A stretch of 57,315 nucleotides of DNA from an uncultured Lachnospiraceae bacterium (GCA_946405625.1 CAMJHQ010000020.1:1-57315); one strand, 5' to 3'. Positions 44,901 to 56,007 are shown, numbered from the stretch's first letter. Program-made: numbers and translations. The notes: generated by a model not told the origin, from the sequence alone.

Positions 44901-45678
44901 CTGGTGGTTCAGGTCTTATATGATTATAGTCGGTGGACTTGCTATTGCCTGGTTTACATGGTTTATAGCCAGAACCAAGATACAGAGAACGCTCGAGTAT
45001 CAGAGAAGAGAACTTTCTTTCGCTATGAGACAGCTCGAACTTGGAAATCAGACCATTCTTGCAATTGCAAAGACGGTTGATAAGAAGGATGAGAATACGA
45101 GTCTGCATTCGCAGCGAGTTTCGGAATATTCGGTAATGCTTGCCAAGGAGCTTGGATTCACACCGGGTGAATGCGAGAATATCAGACGTGCGGGACTCCT
45201 GCATGATATCGGAAAGATAGGTATCCCTGACAGAGTGCTGAATAAAAAAGGAAAGCTTGATGATGAAGAGTATGCTCTTATGAAAACTCATGTAACACAT
45301 GGCGGTGAAATCCTTAAGGACTTCACGCTTATAGAGCATGCTGCTGACGGAGCTATGTATCATCATGAAAAATATGACGGAACCGGATATATGATGGGAC
45401 TTAAGGGTGAGGAGATTCCTCTGTATGGTCGTATCATTGCCGTGGCCGATGCTTTTGATGCAATGACACAGAATCGTGTTTACAGAGAAAAACAGGATAT
45501 TTCATATGTAAGAAATGAACTTGAACGTTGCAGCGGAACTCAGTTTGATCCGAAGATCGCAGCAATTATGCTTAGATTTATCGATGAAGGAAAAGTACCT
45601 ATTAAGGATAAGGATCTCCTGAAGAGTATGAAGAAGCATGAGCAGGAAGATGAGGAGAGATTGCATGAAGAAGATTAA
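41968..45678 (+). CDS. ECF S-component-like / beta-propeller / HD-GYP signalling protein
   Basis: The 1236-residue protein has an N-terminal five- to six-helix membrane domain (residues ~5-185) resembling ECF transporter S components (LPVWMDAFGTAVAAYILGP), then a Lys/Asn/Asp/Glu linker (~190-232) and a second membrane segment (~235-255). An outer Reg_prop propeller follows (~270-870; WIGSYAGLYRYNG, LWIGTNDNGL, WISTYGKGL), then a Y_Y_Y domain (~905-970), a helix near 980-1000 and HD-GYP (~1040-1215). The HD residues are in LLHDIGKIGIP; the GYP motif reads DGTGYM. HD-GYP proteins hydrolyse c-di-GMP. The start is GTG with AGGGGTG 8 nt upstream. It overlaps the BMP gene by 14 nt. Confidence 0.88.
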   Translation: MKKLDTFKIVLIVLIGIALNIAGKFFAIHYGLPVWMDAFGTAVAAYILGPVSGAAVGLSSNVIFNILSDSNLYLYGIVNVVIGIIIGVSARKGSFKTFFGTVSVSTMVTAVALILSTPLNFLYHKGMVGNPIGNGIVEFLLREGINKYVANVVGGFYIDFVDKTLTLGLLAILLCVWRVISGFLNRNDKADKENKNDKENKDNKENKENKDVKEKNDDDNKNKAVKNGGLKNAVSVVVLIMTFMIGIHFTGNPVCVKADESEENIDFHSYFQTVYNSENGLTCGTANDIAETNDGILWIGSYAGLYRYNGREFKWMNSFDSVKNVNCLFVDPEGRLWIGTNDNGLSVSINETITNTLDEEHGLPSNTVRSITMSSDGYYYIGTASSIQVLQLSGGMNLMNEIDEVVDAKSMSADGNGNVVAVTSKGNLYLINDREVIEGPRQYVGDKFFTSCLFAKDGYLYVSNSGNEIYRYRMKDGKLIIETVLMAKDLNHINNMYESKGNLFVCADNGVGYFDLKDNFRIVNTNSFNNSIDDMIMDYQGDYWLISSRLGMLRMSPSSFSKMYGYSGTEEKVVNTVERWHGKLYIGTDKGLDILNSKGVAVYNDPIQEAVGEVRIRCIEADETGGIWISTYGKGLLNVNQNGKLIWYNAEKKFSDWIRCTRVLSDGTVAVSTDIGLSFIKDGKVDYSIPFGKDFLESKILCILEMQDGRLLVGSDGDGIAILKDGKVERKIKTSDGLSSNVILRIVKAKKDAGYFVVASNGLNYLSEDGVARELNNFPYYNNYDMWESDDGTAFVLGSAGIYVMSESDIVADTENPSYELLDSRRGLLDAITANSWNCVDSYENLYISTDVGVYKLNMKDYGSMKKSFRMKVTSAVLDGTPLRVERGTEIVLDRDNARLELNPEIINYTVEDPIIQYMLIGFDNEMTEVPSSELSTIVYTNLPTGKYTFRMTIVDNDKNVIEESVYKIVKEEEIYDHWWFRSYMIIVGGLAIAWFTWFIARTKIQRTLEYQRRELSFAMRQLELGNQTILAIAKTVDKKDENTSLHSQRVSEYSVMLAKELGFTPGECENIRRAGLLHDIGKIGIPDRVLNKKGKLDDEEYALMKTHVTHGGEILKDFTLIEHAADGAMYHHEKYDGTGYMMGLKGEEIPLYGRIIAVADAFDAMTQNRVYREKQDISYVRNELERCSGTQFDPKIAAIMLRFIDEGKVPIKDKDLLKSMKKHEQEDEERLHEED

Positions 45679-46873
45679 TATTATATCGATAATTGCATGC
45701 ATATTTTTTACGCTCCTCGCATATATATGGCATGTTACCATAGGAAAGAGCGATGAGAAAGAAAGGACTATCACTGTTGGAATTATTCTTGACGGTGATG
45801 AAAGTGCGCCTTACAATAACAATTTTCTTCGTGCGGTTCCCGTAATAGAGGCTGAATACGGCGAGAGAGTTAAGGTCCTTCCGATAAGGAATATCCATCT
45901 CGATCATGCAGAGGAGGCGCTTGATGAGCTTGTGGCAGAAAAATGCGATCTGATCTTTGCAACAAGCTACGGCTATGGGGAGATGATGAAGGAATATGCC
46001 GCACAGAATCCGGATATCGTATTCTGCGAGGCAACCTGTGATAATGCAAATACCGAACCTCAGCTGCCGAATTACCATACATTTATGGGAAGGATATATG
46101 AAGGAAGATATATATCCGGCGTTGTTGCGGGTTACAAGCTTGAGCAGATGATAGCTGACGGAGAGATATCTGCTGATGAGGCAGTTGTCGGATATGTGGC
46201 TGCTTATCCTGTTTCGGAGGTTATTTCCGGATATACCGCATTTTTCCTCGGAGTAAGATCGGTTGTACCGAATGCAAGGATGAAGGTATGTTATACAGAT
46301 ACATGGTCGGATTATACTGTTGAAAAACAGTATACAGAAGAGCTTATAGATCAGGGGTGTGTGATAATATCACAGCATTCCGATACGATAGGACCGGCTA
46401 TTGCCTGTGAAGAGGCTTCAGCCGATCATCATGTATATCATATCGGCTATAACCAGAGTATGCTGGATATCGCACCTACAGCTTCACTGGTATCGTGCAG
46501 AATTAACTGGACTCCTTATCTGATGGGAGCGGTCGGTGCTGTTCTTGAAGAAAGAAATATAGAAGACAGCATAGATGCTGTTAAATGGGGAAATGACATG
46601 TGCGCGGGCTTTGACAAGGACTGGGTTCAGATGATAGAACTGAATGTGATATCTGCGGCTCCGGGAACAGAAGATAAGATCCGTGAACTCGAAGAGAAAT
46701 TCAAAAAGGGTTCAGTACATGTATTCGTTGGAAATTATACGGGTGTTAATCCTGATAATAGCTCGGATACATGGAATCTGAATGATGAATATATAGAAAA
46801 CAAATCACAATCTGCACCTACATTTCATTATGTTCTTAAAGATGTCATCGAAATTATTGAAATTTCTGATTGA
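45665..46873 (+). CDS. BMP-family solute-binding protein with signal anchor
   Basis: The 402-residue protein has an uncleaved-looking N-terminal hydrophobic helix (residues ~4-23) without a lipobox Cys, then a type I periplasmic-binding fold of the BMP/PnrA group: IFATSYGYGEMM, GRIYEGRYISGVVAGYKLE, GYVAAYPVSEVISGYTAF. BMP proteins usually bind nucleosides for an ABC importer, but no permease or ATPase gene is near. ATG 45665 is chosen for the GAGGAGAGA upstream and the overlap with the HD-GYP stop. It is probably an accessory sensor for the preceding protein. Confidence 0.87.
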   Translation: MKKINIISIIACIFFTLLAYIWHVTIGKSDEKERTITVGIILDGDESAPYNNNFLRAVPVIEAEYGERVKVLPIRNIHLDHAEEALDELVAEKCDLIFATSYGYGEMMKEYAAQNPDIVFCEATCDNANTEPQLPNYHTFMGRIYEGRYISGVVAGYKLEQMIADGEISADEAVVGYVAAYPVSEVISGYTAFFLGVRSVVPNARMKVCYTDTWSDYTVEKQYTEELIDQGCVIISQHSDTIGPAIACEEASADHHVYHIGYNQSMLDIAPTASLVSCRINWTPYLMGAVGAVLEERNIEDSIDAVKWGNDMCAGFDKDWVQMIELNVISAAPGTEDKIRELEEKFKKGSVHVFVGNYTGVNPDNSSDTWNLNDEYIENKSQSAPTFHYVLKDVIEIIEISD

Positions 46874-46898
46874 CAAAAATCCCAAGATTTGTTAGAGT
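46870..46898 (+). promoter_or_regulatory. Promoter of rpoBC
   Basis: TTGACA and TAGAGT are separated by 17 nt; TTGACA overlaps the last codons of the BMP gene. Predicted start near 46905, 87 nt before rpoB. Confidence 0.6.
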
Positions 46899-46991
46899 AT
46901 TAAATTGCCATTATAGGGAAACTATGCCCTTTTTTAAGCATGGTCTTTTTCTCGTATAATGCAAATAATAAATCAAGGGGTGAATACGTCA

Positions 46992-49900
46992 ATGAGAAAC
47001 TACAGGATGCGTCCTATCACATCAGGCAAGAACACTCGTATGAGCTATGCAGGCAAACAGGAAGTACTGGATATGCCGAATCTTATAGGTGTTCAGGTAA
47101 ACTCCTACAAGTGGTTCCTTGAAGAAGGTCTGAGAGAGGCTTTTAATGATATCTCTCCGATCCAGGACTACACTGGTAACCTCAGTCTCGAGTTTGTAGA
47201 TTACAAGCTCTATACAGAGGATAAGAAGTATACCATTGAAGAGTGCAAGGAAAGAGATGCAACATATGCAGCGCCACTTAAGGTTCAGGTTCGTCTGATC
47301 AATAAGAATACCGACGAAATTAATCAGCATGAGATTTTCATGGGTGACATGCCGCTCATGACTGAGACCGGAACCTTCGTTATCAACGGAGCAGAAAGAG
47401 TTATAGTAAGTCAGCTGGTCCGCAGCCCGGGTATCTATTACCAGGTAGGCTTTGATAAGGTAGGAAAGAAGTTATATTCATGTCAGGTTATACCTAACAG
47501 AGGTGCATGGCTTGAATATGAAACCGATTCGAATGATGTATTCCACGTTAAAGTAGATAGAAACAGAAAGGTTCCCGTAACCGTTCTTATCAGATCTCTC
47601 GGAGTCGGAACAGATGCCGAGATTCTTGAACTGTTCGGAAATGAACCTAAGATTCTTGCTTCTATTGAGAAAGATCCAAGCAAGAATTACAGTGACGGTA
47701 TTCTTCAGCTTTATAAGACACTTCGTCCGGGTGAACCGCTCGCGGTTGAAAGTGCTGAAGGACTTATCCACGGCATGTTCTTCGATCAGAGAAGATATGA
47801 TCTTGCCAAGGTTGGCCGTTATAAGTTTAATAAGAAGCTTGCTCTTGAGAACAGAATTGCAGGATTTATCCTGGCAGAGGATGTTATCGATCCTCTTACA
47901 GGCGAAGTTCTCTATGCTCAGGGCGAGATCCTTTCCAAGGAAATCGGTAAGGCTATTCAGGATGCTGCTGTTCCTTATGTAATGGTTCAGACTGAAGAGG
48001 CTAATGTTAAGGTACTTTCTAACCTTATGGTAGATATCCGTCCTTGGATCGAAGATAGAATTCCGGGAGTTGATCCTGAAGAACTCGGCATCACAGAGAT
48101 GGTTTACTATCCTGTACTTGCAGAACTCCTTGAGAAATATGATGATGCGGATGAGCTTTCTCAGGCTATCAAGGATAGTGTAAATTCACTTATCCCTAAG
48201 CATATAACAAGAGAAGATATCTTTGCTTCCATCAATTACAATATGCATCTTGAGTATCAGGTCGGAAGTGCCGATGATATCGATCACCTCGGAAACAGAC
48301 GTATCAAGTCTGTAGGTGAACTCCTTCAGAATCAGTATCGTATCGGTCTTACAAGACTTGAGAGAGTTGTAAGAGAGCGTATGACTACACAGGATCCTGA
48401 TACGATCACACCGCAGTCACTTATAAATATTAAGCCTGTTACAGCAGCTGTTAAGGAGTTCTTCGGTTCATCACAGCTGTCACAGTTCATGGATCAGAAC
48501 AACCCGCTGTCAGAGCTTACACATAAGAGACGTCTTTCAGCACTTGGACCTGGTGGTCTTTCAAGAGAAAGAGCCGGATTCGAGGTTCGAGACGTTCACT
48601 ATACACATTACGGCCGTATGTGTCCTATCGAGACACCTGAAGGACCTAACATCGGTCTTATCAACTCGCTTGCTACATATGCAAGAATCAATCAGTACGG
48701 TTTTATCGAGGCTCCTTACAGAAGAGTGGATAAGACAGATCCGGAGAATCCGGTAGTTACTGATGAAGTTGTTTATATGACAGCTGATGAAGAAGATAAC
48801 TACATCGTAGCACAGGCTTCCGAACCGCTGGATGAAAATAATCACTTTAAGAGAAACAATGTTGCCGGACGTAGAAGAGATGAGACATCTGAGTTCCCTA
48901 AGACTCAGGTTGATTTCATGGATGTGTCTCCGAGAATGGTATTCTCAGTTGCTACATCTATGATTCCATTCCTTCAGAACGACGATGCTAACCGTGCTCT
49001 CATGGGATCGAACATGCAGCGTCAGGCGGTTCCTCTTCTTACAACAGATGCTCCTGTTGTAGGTACAGGTATGGAAACAAAGGCAGCGGTTGACTCGGGA
49101 ATATGTATCGTAGCTAAGCGTGATGGTGTTGTTGAAATGTCATCAAGTGAGAAGATCATCGTTAAAGCAGATGAAGACGGTACATTTGATGAGTATCATG
49201 TAATCAAGTTCGCAAGATGTAACCAGAGTAACTGTATGAACCAGAGACCTATCGTAAGAAAGGGTGACAAGGTTAAGAAGGGTGAGGTTATCGCTGACGG
49301 TGCTTCAACTTCAAACGGTGAGCTCGCACTTGGTAAGAATCCGCTTATCGGATTCATGACCTGGGAAGGTTACAACTACGAGGATGCTGTACTTCTTTCA
49401 GAGAGACTCGTTAAAGATGATGTTTATACATCAATTCATATAGAAGAATATGAGGCTGACGCAAGAGATACAAAGCTCGGACCTGAAGAGATCACAAGAG
49501 ATCTTGCAAACCTTTCAAACGGTGCGCTTAAGGATCTTGATGAGAACGGTATCATCCGTATCGGTGCAGAGGTTCGTGCCGGTGATATCCTTGTAGGTAA
49601 GGTTACTCCAAAGGGAGAGACTGAGCCGGATCCTCAGAGTAAGCTTCTTCGCGCCATCTTCGGTGAGAAGGAGAGAGAAGTAAGAGATACTTCACTTCGT
49701 GTGCCTCACGGTGCATACGGTGTCGTTATGGACATCAAGATATTTACAAGAGAAAACGGAGATGAGCTTCCACCGGGAGTTAACAAATCCGTAAGAGTAT
49801 ATATAGCTCAGAAGAGAAAGATATCGATCGGTGATAAGATGGCCGGTCGTCACGGTAACAAGGGTGTCGTTTCAAGAGTGCTTCCTGCAGAGGATATGCC

Positions 49901-50840
49901 ATTCCTTCCGAACGGACGTCCGCTTGATATCGTTCTTAACCCTCTTGGCGTTCCTTCACGTATGAACATAGGACAGGTGCTCGAGCTTCATCTCGGACTT
50001 GCTTCTGAGGTTCTCGGATTCAAGGTATCTACTCCTATTTTCGATGGCGCTAAAGAGGAAGACATTACAGCACAGCTGGAGATGGCTAACGATTATGTAA
50101 ATACTGAATGGGAAGAGTTCGAAGCTAAGTATAAGGATCATGTTGATAAGGGCGTTATGGATTACCTTTATGAGCATAGAGATCACAGAGCTGAGTGGAA
50201 GGGCGTTCCTATTGATAAGACAGGTAAGGTACAGCTTCGCGACGGTCGTACAGGTGAACCTATTCCTTCACCGATCGCTATCGGATACATGCATTATCTG
50301 AAGCTGCATCACCTTGTTGATGATAAGATTCATGCACGTTCAACAGGACCGTACTCACTCGTAACTCAGCAGCCTCTGGGTGGTAAAGCTCAGTTTGGTG
50401 GACAGAGATTCGGAGAGATGGAGGTTTGGGCTCTTGAGGCATATGGTGCTTCATACACACTTCAGGAGATCCTTACCGTTAAGTCTGATGATATCGTAGG
50501 ACGTGTTAAGACATATGAGGCTATCACAAAGGGCGAGAATATCCCTGAACCGGGTATTCCTGAATCCTTCAAGGTTCTCATTAAGGAGTTCCAGTCACTT
50601 TGTCTGGATGTCAGAGTTCTTGACGAAGACGGTAATGAAGTTGAAATGCGTGAGTATTCAGACAGTTCTGCTCCGTCAATGGCAAGTGAGCTCATTGATG
50701 AAGAGGGAAGAGCTCTCGACAGAGATGATATGGATGGTATTTCCGGAGTTAATGAGGATAACGAACTTGTAGATATGCCTGAATTTGATGAATTCGGTTC
50801 ATCGGATGATTTCGATGACTATGGCGATGGTGATATGTAA
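46992..50840 (+). CDS. rpoB: DNA-directed RNA polymerase subunit beta
   Basis: The 1282-residue subunit shows the rifampicin-pocket block [20 protein letters not shown] and [12 protein letters not shown] with the drug-sensitive Asp, His and Ser residues present, and [12 protein letters not shown] and [24 protein letters not shown] near the end. An acidic tail ([11 protein letters not shown]) closes the protein. ATG 46992 is preferred to an upstream in-frame ATG at 46959, because GGGGTG lies between them. It has its own promoter, since a terminator and two unrelated genes separate it from rplL. Confidence 0.97.
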   Translation: MRNYRMRPITSGKNTRMSYAGKQEVLDMPNLIGVQVNSYKWFLEEGLREAFNDISPIQDYTGNLSLEFVDYKLYTEDKKYTIEECKERDATYAAPLKVQVRLINKNTDEINQHEIFMGDMPLMTETGTFVINGAERVIVSQLVRSPGIYYQVGFDKVGKKLYSCQVIPNRGAWLEYETDSNDVFHVKVDRNRKVPVTVLIRSLGVGTDAEILELFGNEPKILASIEKDPSKNYSDGILQLYKTLRPGEPLAVESAEGLIHGMFFDQRRYDLAKVGRYKFNKKLALENRIAGFILAEDVIDPLTGEVLYAQGEILSKEIGKAIQDAAVPYVMVQTEEANVKVLSNLMVDIRPWIEDRIPGVDPEELGITEMVYYPVLAELLEKYDDADELSQAIKDSVNSLIPKHITREDIFASINYNMHLEYQVGSADDIDHLGNRRIKSVGELLQNQYRIGLTRLERVVRERMTTQDPDTITPQSLINIKPVTAAVKEFFGSSQLSQFMDQNNPLSELTHKRRLSALGPGGLSRERAGFEVRDVHYTHYGRMCPIETPEGPNIGLINSLATYARINQYGFIEAPYRRVDKTDPENPVVTDEVVYMTADEEDNYIVAQASEPLDENNHFKRNNVAGRRRDETSEFPKTQVDFMDVSPRMVFSVATSMIPFLQNDDANRALMGSNMQRQAVPLLTTDAPVVGTGMETKAAVDSGICIVAKRDGVVEMSSSEKIIVKADEDGTFDEYHVIKFARCNQSNCMNQRPIVRKGDKVKKGEVIADGASTSNGELALGKNPLIGFMTWEGYNYEDAVLLSERLVKDDVYTSIHIEEYEADARDTKLGPEEITRDLANLSNGALKDLDENGIIRIGAEVRAGDILVGKVTPKGETEPDPQSKLLRAIFGEKEREVRDTSLRVPHGAYGVVMDIKIFTRENGDELPPGVNKSVRVYIAQKRKISIGDKMAGRHGNKGVVSRVLPAEDMPFLPNGRPLDIVLNPLGVPSRMNIGQVLELHLGLASEVLGFKVSTPIFDGAKEEDITAQLEMANDYVNTEWEEFEAKYKDHVDKGVMDYLYEHRDHRAEWKGVPIDKTGKVQLRDGRTGEPIPSPIAIGYMHYLKLHHLVDDKIHARSTGPYSLVTQQPLGGKAQFGGQRFGEMEVWALEAYGASYTLQEILTVKSDDIVGRVKTYEAITKGENIPEPGIPESFKVLIKEFQSLCLDVRVLDEDGNEVEMREYSDSSAPSMASELIDEEGRALDRDDMDGISGVNEDNELVDMPEFDEFGSSDDFDDYGDGDM

Positions 50841-50855
50841 GGAGGATAAGTTAGA

Positions 50856-53800
50856 ATGGCATTTAATAACAGTGCAGAAACAGATCAGCCAATGTATTTT
50901 GACTCAATCAAGATCGGACTTGCATCCCCTGAGCAGATCAGAGCTTGGTCATATGGCGAAGTAAAAAAACCTGAGACTATAAATTACAGAACATGGAAGC
51001 CTGAAAAGGGCGGTCTTTTCGCAGAGGAAATCTTCGGACCTACAAAGGATATGGAGTGCCACTGCGGAAAGTATAAGAAGATCAAGTACAGAGGAATCAA
51101 GTGTGACCGCTGCGGAGTTGAGGTTACAAAGTCTGCGGTACGTCGTGAGCGTATGGGTCATATCGAACTTGGTTGTCCTGTTTCACACATTTGGTATTTC
51201 AAGGGCATCCCGAGCAGAATGGGTATTATTCTCGATCTTTCACCGAAGGAACTTGAGAGAGTACTTTACTTCTCATCATACATTGTTCTTGATCCGGGTA
51301 ATACAGATCTTAAGCAGAAGGATATTCTTTCCGAGCAGGAGTACAGAGCAAAGGTTGCACAGTACGGCGAGGGCTCATTCAAGGTTGGAATGGGAGCTGA
51401 AGCTATAGAGAAGCTTCTCAAGGAGATCGATCTTGAAAAGGAAGCTAAAGAACTCAGAGAAGAACTTGAAAATGTAAGCAGCGGACAGAGAAAGTCAAAG
51501 GTTGCCAAGAAACTTGACGTTGTTGAGGCGTTCAGAAATTCGGATAACAAGCCTGAGTGGATGATACTCAGAGTTATTCCTGTTATCCCTCCTGATCTTC
51601 GTCCTATGGTACAGCTTGACGGTGGACGTTTTGCAACATCGGATCTTAATGATCTTTACAGAAGAATTATTAACAGAAATAATCGTCTCAAGAAACTTCT
51701 TGAGATATCAGCACCTGAAATCATTATCAGAAATGAGAAGAGAATGCTTCAGGATGCTGTAGATGCACTTATAGATAACGGTCGTCACGGACGTGCCGTA
51801 ACAGGAGCCGGCTCAAGAGCACTTAAGTCTCTTTCGGAGATGCTTAAGGGTAAGCAGGGACGTTTCCGTCAGAACCTTCTCGGTAAGCGTGTTGACTATT
51901 CAGGACGTTCGGTTATCGTAGTAGGACCGGAACTTAAGATCTATCAGTGCGGTATTCCTAAGGAAATGGCTATCGAACTTTTCAAGCCTTTCGTTATGAA
52001 GGAACTCACAGCACGCGGCCTTGCTGATAATATTAAGGCTGCAAAGAAGAAGATAGAGAGACTTGAGTCAGGAGTTTGGGATGTACTTGAGGATGTAATC
52101 AAGGAGCATCCGGTTATGCTTAACCGTGCCCCTACACTCCACAGACTCGGTATTCAGGCATTTGAGCCTATCCTTGTAGAAGGTAAGGCTATCAAGCTTC
52201 ATCCACTCGTATGTATGGCTTTCAACGCCGACTTCGATGGAGACCAGATGGCTGTTCATCTTCCGCTTTCTGTTGAGGCTCAGGCAGAGTGCCGTTTCCT
52301 TCTTCTGTCACCTAATAACCTTCTTAAGCCTTCAGATGGTGGAGTTGTATCTGTACCTTCACAGGATATGGTACTTGGTATCTACTATCTGACAATGGAT
52401 AGATTTAAGGAGTATAATAACGCTGATGATGAAGTAGTTAAGGAGTATCTGCTTGATGATGAGAAAGCTAACCTTGACGCTGTTAAGGCTGATGCTGAAT
52501 CAGGTGCTATAGGTGCTTTTGACAAGATCAGAATCAGAGTTACAAAGAAGGTGTCAAAGGACGGACTTACAGTATTCTTCAAGAACATCGTAAGTACAGC
52601 TACAGACCTTCTCGGAAGAAGATTTAAAGATATAAACAGAGCTCTTCTTGCATATGACAGCAAGGAGATAACTCTTCAGCAGAGAATATTCGTTAAGAGA
52701 ACAGGCGTTACAACTGAGGGTGAGGAATATACAGGTTTTGTATCAACAACTCTCGGAAAGCTTATCTTTAATGAAATCATTCCTCAGGACCTTGGATTTG
52801 TAGACAGATCTATCCCTGAGAAATGTATCGAGCCTGAGTATAACAAGCTTGTTAAGAAGGGTGACCTTAAGAAGATACTTAATAAGTGTATAAATATTCA
52901 CGGTTCAACAGTAACAGCTGAAGTTCTTGATAAGATCAAGGCTACAGGTTACAAGTATTCTACACTCAGTGGAATTTCAGTTTCTGTCGCAGATATGCAT
53001 GTGCCTCAGGAGAAGCCTGAAATTCTCGGTGGAGCGCAAGAGCGAGTTGACCAGATCAATAAGTTCTATGAAATGGGCTTTGTTACAGAAGAAGAGCGTA
53101 AGAAGTCAGTTATCGTTCAGTGGAAGAATGCTGATGATAAGCTTAAGAAGGCCCTTCTTGATGGACTTGACAAGTATAATAACATTTACATGATGGCTGA
53201 CTCCGGTGCCCGTGGTTCCGATGATCAGATCAAGCAGCTTGCAGGTATGCGTGGACTTATGGCAGATACGACAGGTAACACTATCGAGCTTCCTATCAAG
53301 TCTAACTTCCGTGAAGGTCTTGACGTTCTCGAGTACTTCATTTCAGCACACGGTGCTCGTAAGGGTCTGTCAGATACAGCTCTTCGTACAGCCGATTCAG
53401 GATACCTTACAAGAAGACTTGTAGATGTATCTCAGGATCTTATTATCAGAGAGACAGACTGCTCGGCTGATAAGACAGAGAAGCCTGGTATCTTCGTTAA
53501 GGCATTTATGGATGGAGATGAAGTTAAGGAAAGCTTCCAGGAGAGAATCACAGGAAGATATGCTGCTGAATCCATCTTCGATGCAAACGGAGAGATGATC
53601 GTTAAAGTAAATCACATGATCACTCCTGCAAGAGCAGAGAGAGTCATTAAGTATGGTATACAGCCGGTAGACGGAAGACCGTTCCTTGATCCTGAAACAG
53701 GAGAAGAGAGACGCGATGCAAAGATGAAGATCCGTTCAGTACTTACATGTAAGTGCCGCCTCGGTATCTGCGCTAAGTGTTACGGTTCTAACCTTGCTAC

Positions 53801-54791
53801 AGGTCAGGCAGTTCAGGTTGGTGAGGCAGTTGGTATCATTGCTGCTCAGTCAATCGGTGAGCCTGGTACACAGCTTACAATGAGAACCTTCCACTCAGGT
53901 GGTGTTGCCGGTGGTGATATCACTCAGGGTCTTCCTAGAGTAGAAGAGATTTTCGAGGCTCGTAAGCCGAAGGGTCTTGCAATCATATCTGACTTTGCAG
54001 GTAAGGTTGAAGTAAGAGAGACCAAGAGAAAGAAGGAAGTAGTAGTAAGCAATAAAGAGACAGGTGAGACAAAGGCATATCTTATTCCTTACGGATCACG
54101 TCTCAGAGTTAAAGACGGAGATGAAATCTTCGCAGCTGATGAGATTACAGAGGGTTCAGTAAATCCTCACGATATCCTTAAGATCAAGGGTGTTGAGGCT
54201 GTTCAGAACTACATGCTTCGTGAAGTTCAGAAGGTTTACCGTTCACAGGGTGTTGAGATCAACGATAAGCATATCGAGATCATCGTTCGTCAGATGCTTA
54301 AGAAGACTCGTGTTGAGGATGGAGGAGATTCAACAATCCTTCCTGATACAATGGTAGATGTACTTGAGCTTGAGAAGATCAATGAAGATCTTGAGGCAAA
54401 GGGACTTCGTCCTGCAACTTCAAATCAGGTTCTTCTCGGTATCACAAAGGCATCACTTGCAACAAACAGCTTCCTCAGTGCAGCGTCATTCCAGGAGACA
54501 ACAAGAGTTCTTACTGATGCTGCTATCAGAGGTAAGGAAGATAATCTTATCGGTCTCAAGGAGAACGTTCTTATCGGTAAGCTTATTCCTGCAGGTACAG
54601 GTATGAAGAATTACAGATCTGTTATGATCGATTCTGAGCTTGTAAGAGATGTTCCTGAATTTGATGAGGATGAAATAGCATTCTCAGATGATGAGGAGTT
54701 TGTAGGTGCTGATGTGGCAGATGATGCAGAGGGCATCGATGCAGAAGTTGAAGATATTGCAGATGAGACAGAGGATGTGACAGAAGAATAA
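50856..54791 (+). CDS. rpoC: DNA-directed RNA polymerase subunit beta prime
   Basis: The 1311-residue subunit has the N-terminal zinc site ([20 protein letters not shown]), the catalytic Mg-binding motif [12 protein letters not shown], the trigger/bridge region with [21 protein letters not shown], the second zinc site ([13 protein letters not shown]) and an acidic tail rich in Asp, Glu and Ala. It follows rpoB by 15 nt with AAGGAGGA upstream. Confidence 0.98.
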   Translation: MAFNNSAETDQPMYFDSIKIGLASPEQIRAWSYGEVKKPETINYRTWKPEKGGLFAEEIFGPTKDMECHCGKYKKIKYRGIKCDRCGVEVTKSAVRRERMGHIELGCPVSHIWYFKGIPSRMGIILDLSPKELERVLYFSSYIVLDPGNTDLKQKDILSEQEYRAKVAQYGEGSFKVGMGAEAIEKLLKEIDLEKEAKELREELENVSSGQRKSKVAKKLDVVEAFRNSDNKPEWMILRVIPVIPPDLRPMVQLDGGRFATSDLNDLYRRIINRNNRLKKLLEISAPEIIIRNEKRMLQDAVDALIDNGRHGRAVTGAGSRALKSLSEMLKGKQGRFRQNLLGKRVDYSGRSVIVVGPELKIYQCGIPKEMAIELFKPFVMKELTARGLADNIKAAKKKIERLESGVWDVLEDVIKEHPVMLNRAPTLHRLGIQAFEPILVEGKAIKLHPLVCMAFNADFDGDQMAVHLPLSVEAQAECRFLLLSPNNLLKPSDGGVVSVPSQDMVLGIYYLTMDRFKEYNNADDEVVKEYLLDDEKANLDAVKADAESGAIGAFDKIRIRVTKKVSKDGLTVFFKNIVSTATDLLGRRFKDINRALLAYDSKEITLQQRIFVKRTGVTTEGEEYTGFVSTTLGKLIFNEIIPQDLGFVDRSIPEKCIEPEYNKLVKKGDLKKILNKCINIHGSTVTAEVLDKIKATGYKYSTLSGISVSVADMHVPQEKPEILGGAQERVDQINKFYEMGFVTEEERKKSVIVQWKNADDKLKKALLDGLDKYNNIYMMADSGARGSDDQIKQLAGMRGLMADTTGNTIELPIKSNFREGLDVLEYFISAHGARKGLSDTALRTADSGYLTRRLVDVSQDLIIRETDCSADKTEKPGIFVKAFMDGDEVKESFQERITGRYAAESIFDANGEMIVKVNHMITPARAERVIKYGIQPVDGRPFLDPETGEERRDAKMKIRSVLTCKCRLGICAKCYGSNLATGQAVQVGEAVGIIAAQSIGEPGTQLTMRTFHSGGVAGGDITQGLPRVEEIFEARKPKGLAIISDFAGKVEVRETKRKKEVVVSNKETGETKAYLIPYGSRLRVKDGDEIFAADEITEGSVNPHDILKIKGVEAVQNYMLREVQKVYRSQGVEINDKHIEIIVRQMLKKTRVEDGGDSTILPDTMVDVLELEKINEDLEAKGLRPATSNQVLLGITKASLATNSFLSAASFQETTRVLTDAAIRGKEDNLIGLKENVLIGKLIPAGTGMKNYRSVMIDSELVRDVPEFDEDEIAFSDDEEFVGADVADDAEGIDAEVEDIADETEDVTEE

Positions 54792-54829
54792 TTCTTTTGG
54801 CATAATCGTAAAAACATTTACAATGTCTC

Positions 54830-54858
54830 TTGACATTAGAATTTCAGATGTATATAAT
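54830..54858 (+). promoter_or_regulatory. Promoter of the str operon (rpsL-rpsG-fusA)
   Basis: TTGACA and TATAAT are separated by 17 nt, a consensus-perfect sigma-A promoter; predicted start near 54865. No terminator was seen between rpoC and this promoter. Confidence 0.85.
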
Positions 54859-54864
54859 TATGGG

Positions 54865-54890
54865 GCATGTGCGAAAAACGCATGCTCCAT
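54865..54890 (+). promoter_or_regulatory. Hairpin in the rpsL leader
   Basis: The arms GGGCA..TGCG and CGCATGCTC pair with a 2-nt bulge and an AAAAA loop at the 5' end of the transcript. It lacks a T-run. It could be a regulatory or stabilising leader structure. Confidence 0.4.
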
Positions 54891-54920
54891 TTAAATTTCT
54901 AAAAGAACGGAGGTGAAAAC

Positions 54921-55340
54921 ATGCCAACATTTAACCAGTTAGTCAGAAAGGGAAGACAGGATACTGTTAAGAAGTCTACAGCTCCTGCACTTCAGAGAAG
55001 CTTTAACTCTCTTAAGAAGAAGCCTACAAATGCTTCCTCACCACAGAAGAGAGGAGTTTGTACAGCTGTTAAGACTGCAACTCCTAAGAAGCCTAACTCA
55101 GCTCTGCGTAAGATCGCCAGAGTTCGTCTTTCAAACGGAATGGAAGTAACAAGCTATATCCCTGGTGAAGGTCACAACCTTCAGGAGCACAGCGTTGTTC
55201 TTATCCGTGGAGGAAGAGTTAAGGATTTACCTGGTACAAGATACCACATCATCAGAGGTACTCTTGATACAGCAGGTGTTGCAAAGAGACGTCAGGCACG
55301 TTCAAAGTATGGTGCTAAGCGTCCTAAGGATGCAAAGTAA
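54921..55340 (+). CDS. rpsL: 30S ribosomal protein S12
   Basis: The 139-residue protein has the conserved [20 protein letters not shown] and [18 protein letters not shown]; the lysines whose mutation confers streptomycin resistance (43 and 88 in E. coli) are wild type. GGAGGTG lies 8 nt upstream of the start. Confidence 0.98.
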   Translation: MPTFNQLVRKGRQDTVKKSTAPALQRSFNSLKKKPTNASSPQKRGVCTAVKTATPKKPNSALRKIARVRLSNGMEVTSYIPGEGHNLQEHSVVLIRGGRVKDLPGTRYHIIRGTLDTAGVAKRRQARSKYGAKRPKDAK

Positions 55341-55536
55341 TTGTTTTTTAATTCTGGAACAATTACGGGGCCATATTTTAACAGTTTAGTGTGCTGGTTA
55401 CATTTGGTAATGTTTTCAGCACGTACATGTTATTCGGTGGTTTTGAACCGATCGGATAATCATTATCCGAAGGGATCATTACTGACGGATTAATATGAGT
55501 ACCTAAGAATTAATTATTATTAAGGAGGGAAGAATC
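55341..55536 (+). promoter_or_regulatory. Structured rpsL-rpsG intercistronic region
   Basis: The 196-nt gap contains GTGCTG/CAGCAC (55391-55422) and a 7-bp hairpin CGGATAA/TTATCCG (55453-55469). In E. coli S7 binds the S12-S7 intercistronic RNA to repress the operon; an equivalent role here is inferred only from position and length. Confidence 0.4.
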
Positions 55537-56007
55537 GTGCCACGTAAAGGACATATAGTTAAAAGAGACGTACTCGCCGATCCTATTTACAACAATAAGG
55601 TTGTAACACGTCTTATCAATAACATTATGTTAGACGGTAAGAAGGGTGTTGCCGAGAAGATCGTTTACGGCGCATTTGACCGCATTAAGGAGCAGACAGG
55701 TAAGGATCCTGTTGAGGTGTTCGAAGAAGCAATGAACAACGTAATGCCTATGCTCGAGGTTAAAGCAAGACGAATCGGTGGTGCTACATATCAGGTACCT
55801 ATTGAAGTTAGACCTGATAGAAGACAGGCTCTCGGACTTCGCTGGCTTACAAATTTCTCACGCCAGAGAACAGAGAAGACTATGGAAGAGAGACTGGCTC
55901 AGGAGCTTATGGATGCTGCTAACAATACAGGCTCATCTGTAAAGCGTAAAGAAGAGATGCACAGAATGGCAGAAGCTAACAAGGCATTTGCTCACTATAG
56001 ATTCTAA
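55537..56007 (+). CDS. rpsG: 30S ribosomal protein S7
   Basis: The 156-residue protein has [38 protein letters not shown]-type blocks ([15 protein letters not shown]) and the [21 protein letters not shown]-terminus. The start is GTG 55537 with AAGGAGGG upstream. Standard length. Confidence 0.97.
   Translation: MPRKGHIVKRDVLADPIYNNKVVTRLINNIMLDGKKGVAEKIVYGAFDRIKEQTGKDPVEVFEEAMNNVMPMLEVKARRIGGATYQVPIEVRPDRRQALGLRWLTNFSRQRTEKTMEERLAQELMDAANNTGSSVKRKEEMHRMAEANKAFAHYRF

Noticed and set aside
46912-46935. Hairpin with T-run (AGGG...CCCT) between the BMP gene and rpoB
   Set aside because: The stem is only about four base pairs, too weak for a terminator claim.
46959-46991. Upstream ATG extension of rpoB
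   Set aside because: It would place the GGGGTG ribosome-binding site inside the coding region and add residues not typical of RpoB.
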